Part shown: in pieces, positions 8,389-18,316 of the stretch
Position numbering within the stretch: the first letter of the stretch is position 1
Layout: every line of letters begins with the position of its first letter
Assembly: GCF_001064145.1 (NCBI RefSeq)
Contig: NZ_JVOJ01000027.1
Location: 1 to 43,551, forward strand
DNA: 43,551 bases
From: Sanguibacter keddieii
GTDB taxonomy: Bacteria > Actinomycetota > Actinomycetes > Actinomycetales > Actinomycetaceae
Direction of reading: 5' to 3'
The notes under the pieces: model-generated
The model's database searches: none
What the model was told of the DNA's origin: nothing
The model's input: only the letters and a program-made list of their open reading frames with translations
Program-made: the position numbers and the translations under genes

Positions 8389-10473
8389 GTGACACTTCAC
8401 TGGGATCACATCGATGACGAAGCGGTCAAGACCGCTAAGATCCTCGCCGCCGACGCCGTTGAGCAGGCCGGATCGGGCCACCCCGGTACCGCCATCTCGC
8501 TCGCCCCCGCCGCCTACCTCCTCTACAACAAGGTCATGAACGTCGACCCGGCGGATCCGCGCTGGATCGGTCGTGACCGCTTCATCCTCTCGGCCGGCCA
8601 CTCCTCGCTGACCCAGTACGTCCAGCTCTACCTGTCCGGCTTCGGCCTCGAACTCGACGACATTAAGACGCTTCGTACCGCCGGCTCCCTGACCCCCGGC
8701 CACCCAGAATACGGCCACACCAAGGGCGTTGAGATCACCACCGGCCCGCTGGGCACCGGCATCGCCTCCGCCGTCGGCTTCGCCATGAACGCCCGCCGCG
8801 TCCACGGCCTGCTCGATCCCGAGACCCCCCTCGGCGAGTCCGTCTTCGACCACAACGTCTACGTCATCGCCGGTGACGGCTGCTTCGAGGAAGGCGTCTC
8901 CGCCGAGGCCTCCTCCCTCGCCGGCACCCAGGAGCTGGGCAACATCACCGTCATCTGGGACGACAACCACATCTCCATCGAAGACGACACCTCGATCGCC
9001 TTCAACGAGGATGTCCTGGCCCGCTACGAGGCCTACGGCTGGCATGTCCAGCGCGTCGACTGGCTCGGCGAGGACGGCTCCTACGAGGAGAACACCGCCG
9101 CCCTGAACGACGCCCTCGACGCCGCCAAGGCCGAGACCAAGAAGCCCTCCCTCATCGCACTGCGCACCATCATCGGCTGGCCGACCCCCGGCAAGCAGAA
9201 CACCGGCGGCATCCACGGCTCCAAGCTGGGCTCCGAGGCCCTCAAAGGCCTGAAGGAAGCCCTGGGCGCCGACCCCGAGAAGATGTTCGACGCCGACCCC
9301 GCGATCGTGGACGAGGTCCGCGCCCGCGCCGCCGCCCGCGCCGCCGAGTACCGCAAGGGCTGGGACGCTCGCTTCGAGGCGTGGAAGTCCGCTCACCCCG
9401 AGCAGGCCGCCCTGCTGGAGCGCCTCCTCGAAGGACGCCTCCCCGAGGGCTGGGAAGCCTCACTGCCCACCTTCGAAGATGGCAAGGCCATCGCGACCCG
9501 CGCCGCCTCCGGCCAGGTCCTCAACGCGATCGCCCCCGTCCTGCCCGAGCTGTGGGGCGGCTCCGCCGACCTCGCCGGCTCGAACAACACCTTCCTGAAG
9601 GGCGAGCCCTCGTTCCTGCCCGCGCACCGTTCCTCGTCGGCGTTCAGCGGCAACGAGTTCGGCCGCAACCTCCACTTCGGCGTGCGCGAGTTCGCGATGG
9701 GCGCGGCCCTCAACGGCATCGCCGCCGACGGCTTCACCCGCGCGTACGGCGGCACGTTCTTCGTGTTCTCCGACTTCATGCGCGGCGCGGTACGCCTCGC
9801 CGCCCTCATGGACCTGCCCGTCACCTACGTGTGGACCCACGACTCCATCGGCGTCGGTGAAGACGGCCCGACCCACCAGCCGATCGAGCACCTGGCGTCC
9901 TACCGCGCGATCCCGAACTTCGCGGTCGTGCGCCCCGCCGACGCCGCCGAGACCGCCGCGTCCTGGAAGGCCATCCTCGAGCAGTCCCACCCGGCAGCCA
10001 TCATCCTGTCGCGCCAGAACCTGCCCAACCCCGCACGCGGCGAAGGCACCGGACTGGCCACCACCGAGGACCTGGCGCGCGGTGCCTACGTCCTGGCCGA
10101 CACCGAGGGCACGCCCGACGTGATCCTGCTGGCCTCCGGCTCCGAGGTCTCCGTCGCCCTCGAGGCACGCGAGGCCCTGGCCGCCGACGGCGTCGCCGCC
10201 CGCGTCGTCTCCGTGCCCTGCCTCGACTGGTTCGAGGCCCAGGACCGCGAGTACCGCGACTCGGTTCTGCCCCCGTCGGTTCGCGCCCGCGTCTCCGTCG
10301 AGGCCGGCATCGCCCTGCCGTGGTACCGCTGGATCGGCGACGCCGGCCGCGCGGTCTCCATCGAGCACTTCGGCGCCTCCGCACCGGGCGAGGCCCTCTT
10401 CAAGGAGTACGGCATCGATGCCGAGCACGTGGCCGCAGCCGCGAAGGAATCCATCGAGGCCGCTCGTTCGTGA
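8389..10473 (+). CDS. tkt: Transketolase
   Basis: A thiamine-diphosphate enzyme that moves two-carbon units between sugar phosphates in the non-oxidative pentose phosphate pathway. Its 694 residues match the family. Visible motifs are SGHPG near the start (EQAGSGHPGTA), the ThDP/metal motif VIAGDGCFEEG...WDDNHISIE, and the pyrimidine domain region THDSIGVGEDGPTHQPIEHL. The start is GTG with GGAG 6 bases upstream. Codon use is very strongly C/G-ending, as for a highly expressed gene. It is divergent from xerD and closed by a terminator, so it is separate from zwf. In many relatives tal follows tkt; here it does not. Confidence 0.97.
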   Translation: MTLHWDHIDDEAVKTAKILAADAVEQAGSGHPGTAISLAPAAYLLYNKVMNVDPADPRWIGRDRFILSAGHSSLTQYVQLYLSGFGLELDDIKTLRTAGSLTPGHPEYGHTKGVEITTGPLGTGIASAVGFAMNARRVHGLLDPETPLGESVFDHNVYVIAGDGCFEEGVSAEASSLAGTQELGNITVIWDDNHISIEDDTSIAFNEDVLARYEAYGWHVQRVDWLGEDGSYEENTAALNDALDAAKAETKKPSLIALRTIIGWPTPGKQNTGGIHGSKLGSEALKGLKEALGADPEKMFDADPAIVDEVRARAAARAAEYRKGWDARFEAWKSAHPEQAALLERLLEGRLPEGWEASLPTFEDGKAIATRAASGQVLNAIAPVLPELWGGSADLAGSNNTFLKGEPSFLPAHRSSSAFSGNEFGRNLHFGVREFAMGAALNGIAADGFTRAYGGTFFVFSDFMRGAVRLAALMDLPVTYVWTHDSIGVGEDGPTHQPIEHLASYRAIPNFAVVRPADAAETAASWKAILEQSHPAAIILSRQNLPNPARGEGTGLATTEDLARGAYVLADTEGTPDVILLASGSEVSVALEAREALAADGVAARVVSVPCLDWFEAQDREYRDSVLPPSVRARVSVEAGIALPWYRWIGDAGRAVSIEHFGASAPGEALFKEYGIDAEHVAAAAKESIEAARS

Positions 10474-10498
10474 CTTTTTAGTCAACTGAACTGAACAT

Positions 10499-10534
10499 AG
10501 GGCTGCTGGCGCGCGAGGGCGTGCCAGCAGCCCT
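10499..10534 (+). terminator. Terminator after tkt
   Basis: A perfect 12-bp stem (agggctgctggc with its complement) followed by the T-containing attctcat. It separates tkt from the zwf operon. Confidence 0.8.
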
Positions 10535-10639
10535 ATTCTCATAGACATGTGTGGGTCCTCGGTCCCGTTCCGCTCACCCTACGGTTGACGCGTTCGGGCC
10601 CCGGCCTCGTCCCAATCCTTCTGCGAACGGAGACCACTC

Positions 10640-12166
10640 GTGACCAACGAGATCCCCACCCTACGCGATCCCCAGGACCGCAGGCTTCCGCGTATCTCAC
10701 CGCCCTGCGGCCTCGTCATCTTCGGTATCACCGGTGACCTCGCCCGCAAGAAGTTGCTCCCCGCGATCTACGACCTCGCAAACCGCGGTCTGCTCCACCC
10801 CGCGTTTTCGCTCACCGGCTTCGCGCGCCGCGACTGGAGCCCCCAGGACTTCGAGGAATACGTGCGCGCGTCCATCGAGGCACACACCCGCACCGGCTTT
10901 AACGAGGGCACGTGGAACCAGCTGCGCTCGGGTCTGCGCTTTGTCTCGGGCACCTTCGACGATCCCGACGCCTACCGCCAGCTCGCTGACACCGTCGCCG
11001 AGCTCGACCACTCGCGCGGTACCGGCGGCAACCATGCGTTCTACCTCTCGATTCCGCCGTCATACTTCCCTGTCGTGGCCAAGCACCTGTCCGACACGGG
11101 CCTCAACAAGCGTCAGGGCCGCGAATGGCGTCGCGTCATCATCGAGAAGCCTTTCGGCCACGACCTTCAGTCCGCGCAAGAGCTCTCCGACGTGATCTCG
11201 CAGATCTTCGACGAGCAGGATGTCTTCCGCATCGACCATTATCTGGGCAAGGAAACCGTCCAGAACATCATGGCGATGCGCTTCGCGAACGCTATGTTCG
11301 AACCCCTGTGGAAGGCGAACTACGTCGATTCCGTGCAGATCACGATGGCCGAGGACATCGGCATCGGCACGCGTGCGGGCTACTACGACGGTATCGGAGC
11401 GGCGCGCGACATCATTCAAAACCACCTGCTTCAGCTGATGGCGCTGACCGCCATGGAGGAGCCCGTCCACTTCACGCCCGAGGAAATCCGGTCGGAGAAG
11501 GAAAAGGTGCTCTCCGCGGTGCGCCTGCCCGAGGACCTCGCCATCGATACGGCCCGCGGGCAGTACGCTGGCGGCTGGCAGGGCGGCGACCAGGTGCGCG
11601 GCTACCTCGAGGAGGACGGCATCCCGGCCGACTCGACCACCGAGACCTTCGCTGCAATCAAGATCTTCGTGGACACGCGCCGCTGGGCGGGCGTGCCCTT
11701 CTACCTGCGCGCTGGCAAGCGCCTCGGCAAGCGCGTCACCGAGATCGCCGTCATCTTCAAGCGCTCGGCCCACGTTCCGTTCGGTAACTCCGATCTCAGC
11801 GAGTCCGGCCAGAACGCGCTCGTCATCCGCGTCCAGCCGGACGAGGGGCTGACCCTCAAGCTCGGCGCGAAGGTGCCGGGCACGTCGATGCAGGTGCGTG
11901 ACGTGACCATGGACTTCGCCTACGGCCACGCGTTCACCGAGGACTCACCCGAAGCCTACGAGCGTCTCATCCTGGACGCGCTTGTCGGCTCCGCTCCCCT
12001 ATTCCCGCACCAGCGCGAGGTCGAGGCCTCGTGGAAGATCCTCGACCCGATCCTGTCCTTCTGGGAATCCCAGGGTCAGCCTGAGCCCTACGCTCCCGGC
12101 ACCTGGGGCCCCCAATCCGCGCACGACATGCTGGCCCGCGACGGCCGTTTCTGGAGGCTCCCGTGA
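10640..12166 (+). CDS. zwf: Glucose-6-phosphate 1-dehydrogenase
   Basis: Oxidises glucose 6-phosphate to 6-phosphogluconolactone with NADP, the first step of the oxidative pentose phosphate pathway. The 508-residue protein has the nucleotide-binding motif FGITGDLARKKLLPAIYDL and the active-site motif RIDHYLGKE, whose histidine and lysine contact substrate. FYLRAGKRLGKRVTEI is also typical. The GTG start has GGAG about 7 bases upstream. The stop overlaps opcA as GTGA, so the enzyme and its assembly factor are translationally coupled. Confidence 0.97.
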   Translation: MTNEIPTLRDPQDRRLPRISPPCGLVIFGITGDLARKKLLPAIYDLANRGLLHPAFSLTGFARRDWSPQDFEEYVRASIEAHTRTGFNEGTWNQLRSGLRFVSGTFDDPDAYRQLADTVAELDHSRGTGGNHAFYLSIPPSYFPVVAKHLSDTGLNKRQGREWRRVIIEKPFGHDLQSAQELSDVISQIFDEQDVFRIDHYLGKETVQNIMAMRFANAMFEPLWKANYVDSVQITMAEDIGIGTRAGYYDGIGAARDIIQNHLLQLMALTAMEEPVHFTPEEIRSEKEKVLSAVRLPEDLAIDTARGQYAGGWQGGDQVRGYLEEDGIPADSTTETFAAIKIFVDTRRWAGVPFYLRAGKRLGKRVTEIAVIFKRSAHVPFGNSDLSESGQNALVIRVQPDEGLTLKLGAKVPGTSMQVRDVTMDFAYGHAFTEDSPEAYERLILDALVGSAPLFPHQREVEASWKILDPILSFWESQGQPEPYAPGTWGPQSAHDMLARDGRFWRLP

Positions 12167-13128
12167 TCATCACCCTGAAGAACACCACGTCGGCCGAGGT
12201 CGCCTCCCGCATCGTGGAGCTGCGCGACGAGCGCGGTGCCGCCGCTCTGAGCCGTGTTCTCACGCTGCTCATCTGCGTGCCCGACCTCATCGACGTCGAC
12301 AATGCGATCGGGGTCTCCGACGCGGTCTCTCGTGAGCATCCCTGCCGCGTGATCGTCATCGTCGAGCCCGAGTCCACCGAGGGTACGGCGCGCCTGAACG
12401 CCCAGATTCGCGTGGGCGACGCCGCGGGCCTGTCTGACATCATCATCCTCGAGCCTCGCGGTGAGGCCGCGTCGAACATCGACTCGCTCGTCATGCCGCT
12501 GCTTCAGTCGGATACGCCGGTCGTCACGTACTGGCCGGTCGTTCCCCCGCCCAACCCGGGCGCGCACCCGCTTGGTCGACTCGCGGTCAAGCGCATCACT
12601 GATTCGCGCGCGACCGAGTGCCCCATGGACACACTGTCTGCCCTCTCGGCCGTCTATACTCCCGGTGATACGGATCTCGCGTGGGCCGGCGTCACCCTGT
12701 GGCGGGCGCTGCTCGCGGCCATCGCAGAGGACTTCGACCGCCTGCCGACATCGATTCGCGTCGCGGGCAACGCCACGCACCCCTCGCCCTTCCTCGTGGC
12801 CGCGTGGCTGCACCATCAGCTGGGCGTGCCCGTCGAGCGAGTCGTCGATCCCGAGGCCCTCACGATCACGGACATCACGTTCTTCTTCGACGACGACACG
12901 ACCGTGTCACTGTCGCGTAGCGCCTCCTCGGCGGTCGCCCGCCTGTCGCGCCCCGGCCTCGAAGATCGCTCCGTGAACCTCGCGCGCCGCTCCGTGCAGG
13001 ACTCCCTCATGGAGGATCTGCGTCGCATGGATCCGGACGTCTACTACGGTAAGCTGCTCACGACTGAGTTGCCGCGACTGGCTGCATGCTCTGAGGGGAA
13101 TAACGATGGTGGCTGTCCACAGGCTTGA
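12163..13128 (+). CDS. opcA: Glucose-6-phosphate dehydrogenase assembly protein OpcA
   Basis: A factor needed for full activity of glucose-6-phosphate dehydrogenase, known from cyanobacteria and actinobacteria. The 321-residue protein shows the family pattern: RVLTLLICVPD and SREHPCRVIVIVE near the N-terminus, then VMPLLQSDTPVVTYWPVVPP in the middle, and WLHHQLGVPVERVVD later. It sits between zwf and pgl with a 4-base overlap upstream and a 23-base overlap downstream, the usual actinobacterial order. No catalytic motif is expected. Confidence 0.94.
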   Translation: MIITLKNTTSAEVASRIVELRDERGAAALSRVLTLLICVPDLIDVDNAIGVSDAVSREHPCRVIVIVEPESTEGTARLNAQIRVGDAAGLSDIIILEPRGEAASNIDSLVMPLLQSDTPVVTYWPVVPPPNPGAHPLGRLAVKRITDSRATECPMDTLSALSAVYTPGDTDLAWAGVTLWRALLAAIAEDFDRLPTSIRVAGNATHPSPFLVAAWLHHQLGVPVERVVDPEALTITDITFFFDDDTTVSLSRSASSAVARLSRPGLEDRSVNLARRSVQDSLMEDLRRMDPDVYYGKLLTTELPRLAACSEGNNDGGCPQA

Positions 13129-13843
13129 AGTACTGCCGACCGTCGAGGAACTGAACGCGGCCGTGGGCCGCGCATTCCTTGCTCGTCTGACCGCCCTCAT
13201 CAACGAGGCCGACGCCGGTTCTCGCGTCAACCTGGCCATCTCAGGTGGCGCGATCACGACGAGCCTGTTGCCCTCGTTGCTTCCGTTTGTCGGCGAGGTC
13301 GACTGGTCACGCGTGCGCGTGTGGCTGGTCGACGAGCGTTATGTGCCCGCCGGCGATGAGGATCGCAACGACGATCAGGCGTGGGAGGGCTTCTTCCACG
13401 CGGCCTCCGGCGTTGAGTTTGTCCGCATGCCGACCTCAGATGAATCCGCGCCGGGCGCGGGTTCTCTCGACGAGGCGACCACGGCGTTTGCTGCCACGTG
13501 GCGCGATCTCATGGGTGAGTGCTCCTTCGACATCGCACTGATCGGCATGGGACCGGACGGGCACATCTGCTCACTCTTCCCCGGACGCGTCGACATGGAC
13601 GAGGCCTCCCCTATCCTGGCGATCCGCAATTCCCCGAAGCCGCCGCCCGAGCGCATCACGGTGTCGATGCCCGTCATGCGTGCGTGCGGCGAGGTGTGGC
13701 TGACGACTGCGGGATCCGCGAAGGCAGATGCCCTTGGACGAGCCTTCGCTGGCGCGTCGCCACTCGAGATTCCCGTCGCGGGCATCCTCTCCTCCTCGAC
13801 GCACGTCTACCTCGACGAGGCTGCAGCCGCGCGGATCTCGTAG
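13106..13843 (+). CDS. pgl: 6-phosphogluconolactonase
   Basis: Hydrolyses 6-phosphogluconolactone to 6-phosphogluconate. At 245 residues it fits the DevB/Pgl family, which resembles glucosamine-6-phosphate isomerase. Motifs seen are VNLAISGGAITTSLL, VRVWLVDERYVPAGDEDRND, and the hallmark FDIALIGMGPDGHICSLFPG. The ATG at 13106 lies inside the 3' end of opcA and has GAGGGG upstream. It completes the zwf-opcA-pgl operon and is closed by a strong terminator. Confidence 0.95.
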   Translation: MVAVHRLEVLPTVEELNAAVGRAFLARLTALINEADAGSRVNLAISGGAITTSLLPSLLPFVGEVDWSRVRVWLVDERYVPAGDEDRNDDQAWEGFFHAASGVEFVRMPTSDESAPGAGSLDEATTAFAATWRDLMGECSFDIALIGMGPDGHICSLFPGRVDMDEASPILAIRNSPKPPPERITVSMPVMRACGEVWLTTAGSAKADALGRAFAGASPLEIPVAGILSSSTHVYLDEAAAARIS

Positions 13844-13869
13844 GAAGGACTTTTGACTCCTATGACATG

Positions 13870-13899
13870 AATCGGGGGCGGCAGTTGCCGCCCCCGATT
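13870..13899 (+). terminator. Terminator after pgl
   Basis: A 13-bp perfect stem (aatcgggggcggc with its complement) and a 4-base loop, followed by the T-rich gttctgtctt. It ends the zwf operon and faces the YdcF-like pseudogene. Confidence 0.85.
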
Positions 13900-13956
13900 G
13901 TTCTGTCTTCGATGGCTGTTACCAACCTCGATCCGGTCACGTGGTGAACACGCCGC

Positions 13957-14583
13957 TTACTGAAGCACCGATAGAGCGTCGATCGCGATCGTCGCCGGGG
14001 CCCACACGCCCATCATGAGCGCATAGGGCCACCAGTACTTGCGAGAGATCGCAATGAATTCACGGATAAAAGCCGTCGGGAAATAGTAGAAGGCAGTCTT
14101 GGACCCTCAGCCATCCGCGTTGAAACCGACTGCTCGATGGCACGAAGGTGGCCTGCCTGCCCTGGGCAACGCACGATAGAACCAGGAGTACAAGAGAAGC
14201 GCAGTGAATAAGAAGAAAAACTAGGCGCCGCACACCGTTAGCGCGACCACCAAACCAATCACCACTGCGGGTAAGCCGGCGAGCAGCGCCGCCGGAAGCG
14301 TAACAAACCAGGGGATGATAGTGCAGGCACAGAGGAGGGGAAGCGCGTGTGACAGAGAGAAGCCCTCGCGACGCACCAACGTGACCTCATTGATAAACAA
14401 GAAGACGATCGTGGTGAAGGGACTGCGCATCAACACGAGAGCAATCGGCGGGGATATCCACCACTGATTGAGCTGAGCCGATGCCGCTGCGAGCGCCGAG
14501 GCGAACAGGAAGAAAAAGAAGAAGGCATTACGAAAACGACGTGGCTCGGTGCGATACGACCAGAAAAACAGGGCTCCCCACAC
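13957..14583 (-). pseudogene. Degraded YdcF/DUF218 family membrane protein
   Basis: A broken gene. The 5' part, ending at a TAG at 14221-14223, encodes about four hydrophobic helices (for example LVWGALFFWSYRTEPRRFRN). After that TAG the same frame continues as FFLLFTALLLYSWFYRALPR, the usual passage from membrane helices to the DUF218 core. The core itself is absent. Close to 14100 another frame begins and reads KTAFYYFPTAFIREFIAI down to a TAA at 13957, which looks like the family C-terminus. I infer an internal deletion of several hundred bases plus a nonsense mutation and frame change. YdcF/DUF218 proteins are DUF218-fold membrane proteins of poorly known role. The start is uncertain; GTG 14583 is one option. 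Family assignment is from memory of its sequence pattern. Confidence 0.7.
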
Positions 14584-14621
14584 GAGCGTGGGGAGCCACA
14601 GACCAGGGTCAACCAGGACGG

Positions 14622-14912
14622 TCAGCCGCCATACTTTGCAAGAAGCACGTATCCGATGATGCACGCAACCCAGATGAACAGCGTGCCCGTGGTGATGCGG
14701 TTCAAGTTACGCTCAGCCACGCCGGAGGATCCGGCCGACGAGGAGATACCGCCACCGAACATGTCCGACAGACCGCCACCCTGTCCCTTGTGCATCAGAA
14801 TGGACAGGGTCAGCAGGATGCTGGTCAGGAAGATCAGCACGATCAGCACATTGTTCAGAATGGTCACGGTCAATCCAGTTTCTATCGCGGGTCGCCCAGA
14901 ATCGGAGCGCAT
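14622..14912 (-). CDS. secG: Preprotein translocase subunit SecG
   Basis: A small membrane subunit of the SecYEG export channel. Two hydrophobic helices (near residues 18-40 and 75-93) flank the conserved loop ILMHKGQGGGLSDMFGGG. At 96 residues the annotated form is longer than the usual 75-80. An internal TTG or GTG (residues 14 and 16) could be the real start, but the ATG at 14912 has TAAACT 9-14 bases upstream, which would give an almost leaderless transcript. It lies downstream of tpiA, as in many actinobacteria, but a perfect hairpin separates the two, so it probably has its own promoter. Confidence 0.93.
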   Translation of the reverse strand: MRSDSGRPAIETGLTVTILNNVLIVLIFLTSILLTLSILMHKGQGGGLSDMFGGGISSSAGSSGVAERNLNRITTGTLFIWVACIIGYVLLAKYGG

Positions 14913-14920
14913 ACGGCTTT

Positions 14921-14926
14921 AGTTTA
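14921..14926 (-). promoter_or_regulatory. Probable -10 element for secG
   Basis: TAAACT on the minus strand, 9-14 bases before the ATG at 14912. It would place the transcript start about two bases before the start codon. Confidence 0.45.
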
Positions 14927-14938
14927 GCCGAGAATGCC

Positions 14939-14972
14939 GGTGGGGCCAACCGGCACACCGGTTGGCCCCACC
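14939..14972 (-). terminator. Hairpin terminator of the gapA-pgk-tpiA operon
   Basis: A perfect 15-bp stem with loop caca, 55 bases downstream of the tpiA stop. There is no clear T-run after it. Confidence 0.75.
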
Positions 14973-15027
14973 TCGCGTTCGCTCCGACCCGGCTTATGTG
15001 GCTGGGAGGAGTAAGCGCGAGAGTTTC

Positions 15028-15804
15028 TCAGGCGTAGAAGTTCGCCATGGCGGCGAAGGAGTCAGCCTTCAGCGACGCACCGCCGACGAGACCGCCGTCG
15101 ACGTCGGGCTGCGCCATGAGCTCCTTGATGTTGCCGGGCTTGGCGGAGCCGCCGTAGAGGATGCGGGTGGACTCGGCGGTCTCGGCGCCGAAGTCCTCGG
15201 CCAGGGCGGCGCGGATGGCACCGCACACTTCCTGAGCGTCCTCGGCGGATGCCGTCTCGCCGGTGCCGATGGCCCAGATGGGCTCGTAGGCGATGACGAT
15301 CTTGGCGACTTCTTCGGCCTTCCAGCCAGCGAGGGCGGCGCGGATCTGGCCAAGCACGAAGTCGACGTAGGTGCCGGCCTTGCGGATCTCGAGGGCCTCG
15401 CCGCAGCACAGGATCGGGGTCATACCAGCGTCGAAGACCTTGCGGGCCTTGGCACCGACGAGTTCGTCGGACTCACCGTGGTACTCGCGGCGCTCGGAGT
15501 GGCCCATGACCACGTAGGTGACGCCGAGCTTGGTCAGCATTTCGGTGGAGATTTCGCCGGTGTAGGCGCCGTTGTCGTGGATCGAGACGTCCTGGGCGCC
15601 GTACTTGATCTGAAGATCATCGGCGTCGACGATGGTCTGAACGGTGCGGATGTCGGTGAACGGCGGGATCACGAGGACCTCGCACTTAGAGTAGTCGTGG
15701 CCAGCGTCGGACAGAGCCATCGCGAGGCCCTGGACGAGGTGGTTGGCCTCGAGGTGATCGAGGTTCATCTTCCAGTTGCCGGCCATCAGGGGGGTGCGTG
15801 CCAT
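15028..15804 (-). CDS. tpiA: Triosephosphate isomerase
   Basis: Interconverts dihydroxyacetone phosphate and glyceraldehyde 3-phosphate. The 258-residue protein shows MAGNWKMN at the start (active-site Asn and Lys), VVMGHSERR (catalytic His), and [11 protein letters not shown] (catalytic Glu and loop 6), then [17 protein letters not shown] lies about 8 bases before the ATG. Only 3 bases separate it from pgk, so both share a transcript. Confidence 0.97.
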   Translation of the reverse strand: MARTPLMAGNWKMNLDHLEANHLVQGLAMALSDAGHDYSKCEVLVIPPFTDIRTVQTIVDADDLQIKYGAQDVSIHDNGAYTGEISTEMLTKLGVTYVVMGHSERREYHGESDELVGAKARKVFDAGMTPILCCGEALEIRKAGTYVDFVLGQIRAALAGWKAEEVAKIVIAYEPIWAIGTGETASAEDAQEVCGAIRAALAEDFGAETAESTRILYGGSAKPGNIKELMAQPDVDGGLVGGASLKADSFAAMANFYA

Positions 15805-15807
15805 GAG

Positions 15808-16998
15808 TCAGTCCTCCAGAACTGCGATACCGGGCAGAACCTTGCCCTCGAGGAGCTCGAGGGAGGCGCCACCACCAGTGGAAATGTGGGAGAAGGTGTT
15901 CTCGTCGAAGCCGAGCAGGCGCACGGCAGCGGCGGAGTCGCCGCCGCCGATGACGGAGAACATGGAGCCCTTGGACAGGGCTTCGGCGACGGCGCGGGTG
16001 CCGCCGGCGAACGCGTCGAATTCGAAGACGCCCATGGGACCGTTCCAGGCCACGGTCTTGGCGGTCGCGAGCTTGTCAGCGAAGAGCTTCGTGGACTCGG
16101 GGCCGATGTCCAGGCCCATCTGGTCGTCGGGGATCGCGTCGACCTTGACGACGGTCGCGGGCGCGTCGGCCGCGAACTCGGGGGCGACGATGACGTCGAC
16201 GGGCAGGACGAGGTCGACGCCGCGCTCGGCGGCCTCGGCGATGTAGCCCTTGACGGTGTCGATCTGGTCTTCCTCAAGGAGGGACTTGCCCACCGAGTAG
16301 CCCTGAGCGGCCAGGAAGGTGAAGACCATGCCGCCGCCAATGAAGAGCATGTCGGCCTTCTTCAGCAGGTTGGCGATGACGCCGAGCTTGTCGGAGACCT
16401 TGGAGCCGCCGAGGACGACGCCGTAGGGGCGCTCGGGGTCACCGGTGACCTTGGACAGGGACTCGATCTCCTTGAGGACGAGCAGGCCGGCGGCCGAGGG
16501 CAGCAGCTTGGCAATGTCGTAGACGGACGCCTGCTTGCGGTGGACGACACCGAAGCCGTCGGAGACGAACGCATCGCCGAGCTTGGCGTACTCGCGGGCG
16601 AGATCTTCGCGCTCCTCGTCAACCTTGGAGGTCTCACGGGGATCGAAACGGACGTTCTCGAGCAGGGCGATCTCGCCCTCGCCCAGGGCGGCAACCGTCT
16701 CGGCAGCGGAGGGGCCAACAACGTCGGAGGCAAGCGTGACCTTCACGCCGGAAAGCTCAGCGAGGCGCTTGGCAACGGGGGCCAGCGAGAAGGCGGGATC
16801 GACCTTGCCCTTGGGGCGGCCGAGGTGGGCCATGATGACGACCTTGGCACCGGCGTCGGTGAGGGTCTTAAGGGTAGGCAGCGCCGCGCGGATACGGCCG
16901 TCGTCGGTGATGACGCCGTCCTTGAGCGGAACGTTGAAGTCGGAGCGGACGAGGACGCGCTTGCCGCGCAGGTCGCCCAGGGTGGAGATGGTCCTCAC
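15808..16998 (-). CDS. pgk: Phosphoglycerate kinase
   Basis: Transfers phosphate from 1,3-bisphosphoglycerate to ADP, the first ATP-forming step of glycolysis. The 396-residue protein has [12 protein letters not shown] near the N-terminus, [10 protein letters not shown], and the C-terminal WNGPMGVFE and [12 protein letters not shown] loop that binds nucleotide. The start is GTG, with AGGA upstream. A 107-base gap to gapA contains a long perfect hairpin. Confidence 0.97.
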   Translation of the reverse strand: MRTISTLGDLRGKRVLVRSDFNVPLKDGVITDDGRIRAALPTLKTLTDAGAKVVIMAHLGRPKGKVDPAFSLAPVAKRLAELSGVKVTLASDVVGPSAAETVAALGEGEIALLENVRFDPRETSKVDEEREDLAREYAKLGDAFVSDGFGVVHRKQASVYDIAKLLPSAAGLLVLKEIESLSKVTGDPERPYGVVLGGSKVSDKLGVIANLLKKADMLFIGGGMVFTFLAAQGYSVGKSLLEEDQIDTVKGYIAEAAERGVDLVLPVDVIVAPEFAADAPATVVKVDAIPDDQMGLDIGPESTKLFADKLATAKTVAWNGPMGVFEFDAFAGGTRAVAEALSKGSMFSVIGGGDSAAAVRLLGFDENTFSHISTGGGASLELLEGKVLPGIAVLED

Positions 16999-17035
16999 GA
17001 GGAGTCCTTTCGGTCTGAAGGCGGTGGTGATGTAC

Positions 17036-17069
17036 GAGATGCCCGTGCACGAGCGTGCACGGGCATCTC
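17036..17069 (-). terminator. Intercistronic hairpin between gapA and pgk
   Basis: A perfect 15-bp inverted repeat (gagatgcccgtgcac with its complement) and a 4-base loop in the middle of the 107-base gapA-pgk gap. There is no T-run. It may be a partial terminator or an mRNA end-stabilising structure that lets gapA be made in excess over pgk and tpiA. Confidence 0.65.
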
Positions 17070-17105
17070 ACTGATCAGCTCATGGCTGGTGTTTCAGCTG
17101 TGTGC

Positions 17106-18215
<1,110 letters not shown>

Positions 18216-18217
18216 CT

Positions 18218-18246
18218 AATCTACACCCGAAAGCGGACTCTGTCAC
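18218..18246 (-). promoter_or_regulatory. Promoter of gapA
   Basis: On the minus strand, GTGACA (18241-18246), a 17-base spacer, then TAGATT (18218-18223). This is the clearest -35/-10 pair in the window and leaves a leader of about 100 bases before gapA. Confidence 0.65.
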
Positions 18247-18316
18247 AATCCAATTTCGAAATTTGCACGTGGGGTAATTCTCGTTTGGACCGGGACGAAC
18301 GTAACAGGGGAGGAAG

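Noticed and set aside
14221-14664. A separate intact 147-residue membrane protein
   Set aside because: The reading frame continues with coding-like sequence after the TAG and a matching C-terminal part lies further on, so a broken YdcF-like gene explains it better. The upstream part also overlaps secG.
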